64,000 nucleotides of DNA, from assembly GCA_035041965.1 (NCBI GenBank), contig JAPYMA010000373.1:62001-126000 (forward strand). The letters are read 5' to 3'. The notes beneath the pieces were generated by a model that did not search any database, was not told the origin of the DNA, and saw only the letters and a program-made list of their open reading frames with translations. The number at the start of each line of letters is the position of its first letter. The first letter of the stretch is position 1. This document shows, piece by piece, positions 14,201 to 26,200 of this stretch. Position numbers and translations under genes: made by a program. The DNA comes from Anisakis pegreffii. Taxonomy: Eukaryota > Nematoda > Chromadorea > Rhabditida > Anisakidae.

Positions 14201-17200
14201 AAGCGATCGGTCATTCAAATAGAGTATAAAAGATTACTAAACACTCATCAAAAAAACAACATATGTGTTCTATCCGACCGATAAAGGTCCGAGATTACAC
14301 AAATCTGTTAGCTCATTAACAAGCATATACATCTTTATTACCGACCACCTCATCAACTATTCCAACAAGTCTCTCGTCCGTGCTCCTCTACAATTCATTC
14401 AAACATGTGCTTCCCTCTTAAATCAGATTTGATATCAGCATTATGCTCCCACTCAACCTATGCGTCTCAACGCTTTCATTTTGTTTTTCAATTTTAAGGG
14501 CTACGAAACGGATGCGTTATTTCGGTGTCATAACATTTTAAGTTTCAAAGGAATGATACAACAGATCCAACACTACTAATCTCTGAAGGAATTGCGCACA
14601 TATGCATCGTAATTGCATCAAATGTAGGACTCTATTGCGTCATATTCATTTTATAACTTCCACAATAAAACTTCTTAATGATTCACATCTAGAATGCAAC
14701 TTTCCCATATACCACACCGCCTTGATCAAACAATTTACGATCGAATACGTCCCACCGACGCGATGAGAAATCTTTTGACTAGCCTCACCCTAACAACGCA
14801 CCACCACACAAACTGCAAACAACTCACTGAGGAACCTCAACAACCAATTGTTGAAAACTACGAACTCGAAAGATGAAAATGTTTATTAGTCCAAAAACAA
14901 GACAAACTGAATGGGATACGTACACTGTTGCAGGAAATAGTTCCAACATGTAAGTGAACCAAACATGAATGGAAAATCACTAGAACGTACTAAGAAGAGC
15001 TGAGGGCATAACGGTGAGTATTAATGAGCGGCTGAATTCGCTTAATCTGATTTCATTAAAATCAGAGGTCATCGTCAATGGTCGAATGGTAAACGAAATG
15101 AAAAGTTCATTGAAGAACGGAAAGGGATTTCAAAGAGCTTTGAATAGAAAAAACAACAATTGAAATATGGCAAAACCAAGAAATAATCATTCAAAAGATT
15201 ATCATCAATTGTTCATGAGCCGGATTTCAAAAGCAACGAAAGTTATAGTGAAACATGAATGCCTTTTGCAATATTGACTCCATTTAGAATGCTGTTTGGA
15301 GGGCTAGGAAGATCTTTGCATTTCACTGGTCGGTAGTGGATTTTCGAAAATGAAGAAGTAAAATAAGTTTTCAACCGCATTCATGAAAGGTTTCGACTCA
15401 CAATTTACTTCAGCTCGATATTACCTTGGAAACCGTCATAACATTCGAAAATGCCGCTTACAGGTTGCTTAACAACCAGATACAAAAACGAGAACTCATA
15501 GTAGAATCTATGATTGTTCCTAATTACAGACGAACGGTGGATTAATGAAATCGAATTTACGTATCTATTTAATTACTCAAACACCAATCACAACAAATTA
15601 CGACTTTTTGCCTCTCCCTTATCACCAAAATTACATTGCTCCTCCGTTGACATCATTTTTCCACTCAGCTAACAATATTAGCGTAGGGAATCATCTGCCT
15701 TTATGACGACGTATAGGGTTACTCTATCGCATTACTCAATGATTTGCATGGAGTGGGAATGAAATCGAATATGAAACATTTGAGATTGCCATCTATTTGA
15801 CAACGAACAACACTTCAAAATAACTGATAGCTTAGTGGATGCTACTATGAAATGATATACATGCGAGGCTGATCTTCTGTTCACCACGACCATGCGGACA
15901 AATTATACGTGATTGCATGTTTTCATTGGGCGAATAAAAATATTTCATTATCACCACCGTCAGTAGTTTGATTATCACGACTGGATGTTATCAATTTTTC
16001 GAACTTTTTCAAAACAATTCAATTTTATTTACAATCTAAATTCGATTCAATGATCAATCAATCAAATCGCAACGCATAAGCGGAATGGAACAAATCACGG
16101 TTAAAATAATCATACAAAATCACTGAATGAGCAGACAATGCTGATGTGAGTTAGCAAATGACTTTTCTGAGACGACAATCCATGAGACTTAAAGGTGATG
16201 TGAAATAGAAACAAACTAAAGACTAGTGAGAAAATGATTCCATGTAAAATGAGTACAACAAATATGCGATATGGTGCAATAATGAGAGTATGAAAAAAGC
16301 AATTCATCCGAGATATTGATGTGTTTTGATGGATGAGTTATGAGGGGAATTCAAGGTTATTGTTTCATAAGTAAGGGGTTGTTTTAAGATCTAATGAAAT
16401 AAGAATAAATCGAGCGATCGTCGTCATGAGATGAGATGATTCATTAGTGACAACGGAGATGTTGTCTTTTGACACTAAGCACTGCAGAAGAAAGCAAAGT
16501 GAATAGAAAAGAGGAATTATTCAATGAATGAATGACAAATGAAATAGATAATAAAACGTAGCAATGAATGATTGATCCGAAAAGGTGAATGCTACGGTGA
16601 CTTTACAAAACGCCGCATACATTGTTATATGTACGTAAACCAATGTAGATTCTGCCCTCAACTCCTTTCAACTATCAAACTAAGCAAATAAACACGAACA
16701 CACTTCTAGTGTAAAGTTTTCATTTACATACTCTATTGGAATCAAATATCAACGACTCTTACGAATTCTCCTCAAGATTCACTCATCAAATCTACATATA
16801 TAACGCACAAAACGTACAAGCACGCTGTATTTTCAGAAAGCACAATGCGATTTGATGAATATCAACAAAATCACATCGGAATGATCGCACAACGCATAAT
16901 CAAAACTTCTCAGGTCTATCGACGAGTATGTGAATGTTTTTCGGCGACGCAGAATAAATTTCATATTTCTACAGTGCGATAGCACATATTTCATATCATA
17001 TTTCTAAAGTGAAATTTTTCCGTACTGATAAGATCAACAGTCAAAACGAAACATAATCAAGATCACTAGATAATACAACACAAACTATAAACGTCACCGA
17101 CGTATCTGTGACGTAGATCGCATAAAACTTACTCCATGGAAATATCATTAACCTTTGAAATTTTAAAATTATTTGAATAGCTTTCTCAACAAATCGATGA

Positions 17201-20200
17201 ATTATTCCCAATTGGACTCAAAAGAATTCTATAACTCAAGCAATTGCTCTGGGTGCCACATCGAAAACGAGAGTGCAACTGCTGTGGATATTCTTTCGAC
17301 ATCAGAATTCATCATTGAGCAATGAAAATACAAACGATTGAAACAAATTCACACTAGGAAAACACAAAATCTTCAATAATCTCCTAAGACACTGTTTTGC
17401 TTTCTTGCAGACAATCTGCAACGAAAACAATGGCTTACAGTGCGCTCTACTCTTCAATCCTGCCAATGGGATGAGGGACAAATCGCTGTCGTTGCACCGG
17501 CCGGGACATGCGGTTCTCACAGACCAGTAATTCAATTTCACATCACTTCGGTTAATGAACTCTGCTCAGTGACTCTCGTCGAGCATTTTTCTCTCATACG
17601 TTTGATTAATTGCCGACAAGGAGGTAACGCTTCAGTGGATGAGCTAAATAAACAGACGAGATACGTAACAGTTATCAACTGATAACGTATCAACAAGTTT
17701 ATATCAAAGAAATTTTGTCGTCAGCATCCACCATATCCTTTGATCCGACGATATTCTCTCATGTACACGGTCTAGGGATGACCTAATCGTGTAAAAAACT
17801 TCCGATAGCATGTCGTTATCAAACACGACGTTAATGAGACTACACACAACGCTCAAACTATACATGTCCCAAACAGATATTCCACATTAACAGTGCAACC
17901 GAAAACCTATGACGAATCATTTTCAGGCGAATCGTGAGAACAATTCGTCGAATCAGATCACACACAAACTTCATCAAAATTTGAATATTATGTTTCCAGA
18001 TGTCCATCTTCAACCTCAGTTACCATCTGAATTCTATAATGAAATTTTGAAGAGCAAAATTCAATTCTTTTCGGAAAATTCTTCTGAATCGCTGGTGAAT
18101 TGCGTTGTTCAAACAAATTCACTATTGAAACGGAGCAATAATTGAATTAAAAATGGAAACACTCATCGATTATGATCCGTATGATCTGCTCACTCAGTGC
18201 AACAACGTCGGTCACGGAAACAATGTCGAATGATGAGCAATGTGTGAGAAATAGCAACGATTTGAATTGTTATTAGTAACACTGTGGCGTAATCTTACAG
18301 AAACAAGTGCCTGTGAGTGGACTTAGATGAGTACAAACCCATAAAAAGTAGCCATCACCGATTAACACGTGTGAATAATCAGTGAGTGTTCAAAGAGTAA
18401 TCGGAACGCAACGAATGAAATACGAGAAATTATATTGTGAATATTCACCACCTTATGAGCGTTATTTAACAGTTTGTCACCTCAATTAGAAAGATTTTCT
18501 GATTGCGCAATGAGAGCAATTATAACGACACAATTGTATAGCGTAATGAGCACCTTATGAAATAGATTATAAGGAGCGTGAAACGAGAAATTTTCTGAGC
18601 ATTTATAAGAGCAGCACTGAGCACACAACTCTAAAATACTTGAGTGTGTTCAGTGGAAACGATGAGAATTTCTGTTGAATTCTAATTTCTGTGCAGCGAT
18701 GTGGTTTGCTCTCTTCACCGTTTTGTGTACAGTAAAAAATTACTTCTGCAGAATGTTTGACGTTATTCAGAGCTGAAAACGTCAGTGAATCACCGTTGTT
18801 TGTATGCAGAAGTGAATCATCAAACAGCAGACAAATGTGAGCGTCGAATCACAGCTCGCCGTTGTGTAAATTATATGAACAATTATCCTGCGCATGATAT
18901 TTTTTTAAGTTATCTTATGATTACTAATACAGTAGGAGAAGAATAAAAATGCTCAATGATACCCTATGTTCAATATTCCATCAGAAACGATGCAGGAACA
19001 AAAACTCAAGACCACTGCAAACTAAAACTGTCACCCAGCAAAAGAACGTAAGAAATGAATCGATGAAAGCTTTTGAGCTATTGAACAATGAATCACAGAA
19101 AACGATTTCACACAATTGCAATACAATCTGTGGTGCATTCAATTCAATTCAATTCAAATTCATTCAGTCATCAAGCACTAGTTAGTCATGATGATTCGAG
19201 CAAAAACAACTGCTTCCAATCAACACTTTTGAACACAGAACCCGTCCAACCGATCATTTTCCTTTCATTTCATGTTATAATTGAAGCATTAATTTGGGTG
19301 GTTCAGAGAGTTTGCAGTTCAATTCGCAGACTGTTGCTGAACCAACCTCAAATCAACTCTGTTACAGATGAAAAAGCGACAATTAAGAAGGTGAGAGAAT
19401 ATCTGAATGGTGGACATAAAACATGTAGGTGTTCATGGAATCTCTTCAATGGAATTTCAGCGATCAAATTTTGTGAACGAAAAAATGTCATAACCATGAA
19501 TCATAAGACAGTGAAAAATGAAGTGGAAAGCACTCGAAAATGAAGACAAATGAGCATGCAACAGATTTACAATTGCAATCTGTTATAATGATGTGCACCG
19601 GTGCGTGTGAAATTAGCGCAAAGGGGCGTTTTTGTGAAGGAATGCGATGACTGAGTAGGTATATAATGCGCATAACTAATGCAAAATATCTCACATACGC
19701 AATGAAGCACTTAAGTGTGTTCTCGACAATGCGAATGGAATATAATTTCACATAAATCACCACCAATTCAGTAATACTCTTACACATTACTATTATGATG
19801 CGGTATAATTACACCAGCGCCCTTTTAGGGATAGATTCTAATGCTCATTTGGATAAAAACTCTTAAAAAATAGCACTTAATTAATTTGCATTGTTCGATT
19901 ACCGAAAACGATCATTGCTACCGCTTTAAGTGATGGTTGCATCTATTCAAAAACAAATCAGGTTATTCGAAGCTAAATAATCCATGCAGAGACAATTCGG
20001 GAGTTCAGATCAGTCACAAACACCCAAAAAAGCATTATGTGAACCTTTGAGTTGGCCTTTGTCCGTTGATCCAAGTAGAACTGGTGTTGTGCGATTGCCG
20101 CTGACCAAAGTGTCTTGCAAAGAAACGGAGTTTCACAAAAAAACGTATGCACATAAACTGATGATGGTGCAATTGCACGTCTCGTCAGCGATACTCTGAA

Positions 20201-23200
20201 AATGCGATCGTTTCGGCAATTTGACGAACAAACGTGAACAAATAGTTTCGATGAATTTGCAAAAGTCTCAGTAATTATCACTAAGATTTCACACAATGCA
20301 ATATCAAGCCTTATTTACTTTGGACAGAGTAAATGAAAGCTGAAAAAGCTGCGACACTTTTTTTTTCAATAAAAGCTAATGGAGCGAAACGAACGAAATT
20401 CCATGATGTGAACTTCTGGAATTTCGAAAAAATTCACTATTCATGTCTAATTTTTTTGTGCTGGCCTTGACTTGAATGATGGTGAGTGACATAAGGTGAT
20501 TATCCTACTACGAGATTGTCAACCTATATATACATAGTATTCCAGCATTATGCAACAAACGACAACCGGAAATGTTTTCAAAAAAGAACAATGCGGAAAA
20601 AATCGAGAGCAGGCTCGAATTAGGACATCAGATATTTTGATGACATCGGCAATACAATGAATCAGTGATTCTGAACAAATACAACGAATTTATACACTGC
20701 TCACAATCGTCAACAAGAATCGTCCAAAAAACAACGCATGGAATGTTACCTTGACAAAGGCAAATCAACTGTTCACAACACTGATCAAAGAAATGTGTCA
20801 CTTTGGATGCTGTAAGTCAGTAATGACATTCAATACAATTTGAAAATATCCGAGAAGTAAATAGTCATACTGAGTTGTGGGATCGTTGACTGCTTTGGCT
20901 AGATCGTCGTCGACGTCGAAAGGACCACCGTTCGAATCGACCAACGTTTGAAGATCACTTGTTGACTGAACTACTCTGAAACGAAATTTTTTGCTGAAAA
21001 TGGTCTCCAGATCATGCGTTCATATCCAGCAATCATCACAATCGCACATATCACAAATGTCCTCTTTCAAAATCCAAAGGCACATAAACGATATACGAAT
21101 GATTTCATCTCGAAACTGTATTGAGTATTATTGTAAAGCAAAATATTTCGAGCAAAATTCAATATGAATCTGACTAATGCAGCACACGCTGAGACCTAAC
21201 GAGAACAACTCATGAATCAATCACACCTCTGATCTCGCTGAGAACGCTTAACGAAATATCTGTCTTTACCAAAAAGCTTAATTATATGAGGTTATGATAT
21301 TCGTTTACTACTGAACTGTGATAATAATTTCTACTTATATCATATACCATAACTGCATTTCATCGTCACAACAAATCATAAATCCAAATTATTGAATGGA
21401 ATCAATGAAAATGTCATTAAAACGAGAAGTTGAATACATTTCCAAATGACTTCAAGTACGATAGGAACAAAGCGGAAAGACAGCCCTCTATGATGAAGTA
21501 AAAATTTTTGAAAATTTTGACTACATTATTCAAAATGTTTGAGAGCAATACTTTTAACCGAATGGAAGATGTGTTTTGCATAACAGTCCGCATGTCCCTA
21601 TCTTCATCATGCAATGAAATAACATCTCCAAGACAATAAATGGCTACTTTCATGGCGAACTCATTCGAGCAATCACTGTCGTTCAACTCGAAAGTTCACG
21701 CTGATCGTGATCAAAAAAGGGAATAGAATAGGTGGACAACTAAACAAAAGCGATTCAAAGAGAACTGTTTGTGGGATGTGATAAAACAAAGAAGGACGGC
21801 AGAACAGTCCATCGATGAATGCTGCAAACGACACTAACTCAACACACCTGCTTACTCATTAGCAAACAAAAAATGTTTTACAAATCAAATAAAAATTCTA
21901 TTCCATCGAGCACTCTCGGCCACTTAAAGCATCATTTGCATTCTCATCACTACTACAACGTTACAAATGTAAACAAAGCTAGCAGTTGGTGACATCTTTT
22001 GCTAAAGTTAATCAACTAAATAAACGGAAATAAATTTTTGCAATCTTTGTGTCGCATCTGCTAAATGAAAGTAATGATTTCCGAAGCTGAATTCATTATG
22101 TGGACAAAGAGCGAAACTTATTCATTCATCCACCTTCAATGAATACATCTTCAATCCTTGCTAACCACGAAACGCAACAGCTACGGAAATTACTTCATAC
22201 CGATAATTTTTCTGACATGGAACGGAAACTACCAGAATAAAAAACAAAATCACTGCGCATTCATCTTGCATAGCTGAAAAAATTCCGTTTCAATTTGTGC
22301 AGCCATTGTTTCGGGTGTAATTCAGAGCATGATCATTCATTTGGTTCATAATCGGCTATTAAGATAGCGATGAAAGAGCGAATTTGGCTTATATTGAGTA
22401 CCCTCTCCAAATCACCGAAAATCATCCGCATCATTCACATGTTAATTGAAGTACAGAAACGTAGCATGGAATTTTAGCAAATAAAAACTGGAGGATTTTC
22501 GTCTGGACTAATACTGGAATCAAAAAAAATCGGAAAGAGCGATCCATAAAAAGATGCAATTGCGCTCGTTTGAACACAGTGAAGACTTTTCAGTACAAGA
22601 GAAATTTTTAATGAATGCGAATGGCCCTCAAAGTAGAAAACATCGGAGAAAGAATGAAACGAATAGCAGTAATGCTTGAATGAGTTCTACAAAATCATTC
22701 AAACCGAACGTGATCGATTGAATTTCGAACTCAACAGAACTGAAACTCTTATAATGTAAGCAAACGAGTTGGAATGGAATATATTTTCCAAAGGTTATTA
22801 AGAACGCATAGCATAGATTCAGAAACATATTAATTAGATAAGTGTAGAAACTTTTCACGTCGTTCACATGCTCTACCTGCTTAATGACTGCTAATCATCC
22901 ATCAAATGAAAAGTGAAAGCGGATACAACTCTGTCTCTTAAGAACTAATCGTAAGAAATTCAGCTAAGCGTAAGATTTCTGCACTTTGTAGAATGATCGA
23001 AACAGAGAACAAAATCAACGAAATTAAATTATCGACAAGATTCTCCCGTCAAGACAACTGCGTATTTAGTACGACGCTGAATGTCGCTGTTATAAGGGTT
23101 ACTACTGTCGAATGAATTCATCAAAATGAAGCGCACAAAGAAGTACGTAATTATAATGATGATAGTAGTAAATGCGCGCTGTCGTGAGGATAACGATTCG

Positions 23201-26200
23201 TAATAAAAAGTGCGATAGACACTTTGTTTAATACCGGTTATTCAAGAAAGAAATCGTCCGTTTCATGAACAGAAAACAGCACTCATAATTTCAACCTTTA
23301 TTCTGCATTAAGCACATCAATCACACCGATGCTTAAGGCAGGGATTGCAATTTACCATCTGCACCCTTATTTCAGAGTGGCACAATTTGAGAAGGTCGTC
23401 CACATCAGGTACTCCAAATTTTTCAAAATTCAATCAACGATCTTCTGTTTTTTTGGCTAATAGACCGCATCTGATGATATTAAATCGACTAACTTCTAAT
23501 CTCATCACTCATTCAAGTTATAGCAGTCATGAATGAAAGCTAAATGAGATTTGGGCATCTGAATCAGCAATAATGTTTTTGGAGATGGTTCGAAATTCTG
23601 GAATAAGTATCATCCACTTTTTCAACCGCTCACGACTCACTCAATAAGTGCAAAGAACCATTTGTCACTCTTATAGTACTCGAATGCTGAGTCATACTTG
23701 CCGTGGTTATACGAGATGGGTATTACTCGGATGATTATTCGTGTCAATAATGAATCCTAATCATGAAATTGATCAATGGATAAGTGCATTTCAGATGTTG
23801 TTGCTCTATAATGAGACACAAAACATCGTCGAGATCACGAATAATACCACTCATTCAAAATGGAATGAATCAACGTCACATTAGAAAATGTTTAAGATGA
23901 AGCATTCAGAATTACAAGCGATAAAGCGAACCTTCTTGGATCACGCACTTCAATTGAAAATTTACGATCCCTGTAGTAGAGATTGTCGAGCAATCGCCAC
24001 GTGAACACCTGCAAACAAGAGCGATAAAAATTGTGAGGATGGTGCATGTTATTAAGATACTTTTTCATTCTTGTATACACCATCAAAACCGATAATTTAA
24101 TGCTCAGCACGAAGCCTCTAGAAGAGGCTGTAATATCTCTGTGTACGAGTTTCATCGAATACGACAACAACAATGAATCATTTCGGGCAACATCACACCT
24201 TTGATTGGTGCAAACAAGTCCGATTGCTGCACTTGAGGATCAAAACAAAATTGGTTTAATTACGTCCTTAAACAGGATATCGTTGCTGAGCATTTCATTT
24301 CTTCGAAACGTGTTAAGTGGAGAGTCCTAACAAGCAACAGTTGAATACAAAAGATGTCTAACGGAATGCGAACGCAAATATTACAGTTTAACAATAAATG
24401 AGGCATGAGTATTTGTCAAATAACGAAAAAACCAATAAAATGTCAGGAACCAATAAAAATGACGAAACCAATAAAAATGTCAGGCAAAATTACTCCAAAC
24501 CGTGTCGCCATCTAATTTTCCGACAACCAATCACTGAAGTTTGCAATTGCTGAGAGATGCGGACAAGTTAAACTGAGATGTAATGGCATTACATGAAGAT
24601 GTGAAGACAGATGCGTGGACCAATTAAGAAAGTTATTTGAATCAATTTAGGATCCAAATGTAATATCAATTTAGACAAACACGTACAATGTACGAGGCAT
24701 AAATTGATGATGCTCATTGAGAATTCACAAATGTGCGTGATGTGAAAATGCAAATTGAATGGATCATCGGAGGAAGGGGAGGAGAAGGCATAAAACGCAT
24801 AATTAAGACATCAAAATTATGTCAGAGGCAAAAGAAACACAAAGAGGAATGCAAATATCCATGCAGCCAAATTAAATTGACACTCATTTATGAGCACTAC
24901 TCAACATACATACACACACACAAACACATAACAACAATATACTGAGATCCAATTTAATTTTATTGAATTCATTCCATAGTACACCAACGTACCAAACATC
25001 GCTGCTTGCTTGAGTGAACTAATGCAAGAAGCAGTAACAAGACGAGTGCAAAATTATGACTCGCACACCATATCGTTTCCCAACTAAGTTCTTTGCTGAC
25101 AAAACTATAACAACTTTGAAAAGGCACTATTAACTATCTGCTCAACTCCAGCGGTATTACCGGTTTGAGGTGTAATACTAAAACACCCAACCCGAAAGTG
25201 GGCATTAGTCTTAAATATCAGAAGAGGTAAAAATTTCAATGATGCGGAGTGACTAGTGATAAGACAAAATCTAAGCATCTGATTGCTGAATGGATGGAAG
25301 TCATCAAAAATGGAATGAAAAGCTGATAGTCAAAACAAAATTTTCGGTTGAACATTTCTTTTGCATCAACAGAGGAGGATGCATGGCTGAGTTCATTATT
25401 GAAAAAAAAAGAACTCAAAACATGTGCACTCATCAGTGCTGTTCCCATGTGAATTCCTCTATTGTTTTTTTTTGTTAATATTTGGTTCGTTAATGCCAAA
25501 CAACCGTCATATCACCATTCCACACAAAAAAATTGTAGATCTGAACATTGTGCAGTGAAACGAAAAAGTCGTTGAGCACAGAAATTTCAAAAGGTTCGCA
25601 AAAAACTTCAAGTGAACCATGGAAATCGTGACTAAAGTGCTCGCTCACCTTTCGTGGTTTCGACATGTCACTTGGATCGTACTGAAAGATGCCTCGATTG
25701 TTGATCGCAATTGACCATAGAGAACCACTCTTGTCACGCACCTCATAGAAACGACTACCGTACGTAGGTGAATGCTCTGCGATTTGCATAAAACTGAAAT
25801 GTTGAATTGTGAATATCATTCAAGTCGAGAACCGAAAATATACCATGCACCAAACCTCTAGTCACATATCTTTGTGTTAATTTCCATTCTCGTTTCTTTT
25901 TTGCTGTTGTTTTTTTCAGGACTGCATCAATGGAGTCGACGCCTTTTGCAATAACATCGAAAGAGGCTATTTATAAATGCATTGCATTTATCATGCAATA
26001 AATCCGTTTCAATATCGTATTTCCTTGCCATATCAGTATTGTGTTCTGTACTGACCAATCGGCTCCCTATTCTCTTGATCAAGAAACAAAAGAGATGATG
26101 GCTGAAATACTTACTTAATAATTGCACTTCCTTTACGCGTACTTCGAAGTTCCTTATAAATTGAGAATATGTTTCTTTCACATTCATCCCGTGTGATCGC

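Noticed and set aside
17302..17541. Minus-strand reading of the 17.4-kb GC island as a further FRMD4 exon
   Set aside because: The minus-strand acceptor is poor, and FRMD4 exons 9 and 10 already join in phase. The plus-strand splice signals are better.
25236..25499. Minus-strand frame as an extra FERM exon
   Set aside because: Exons ending at 25649 and starting at 24008 join directly and match the FRMD4 sequence without a gap.
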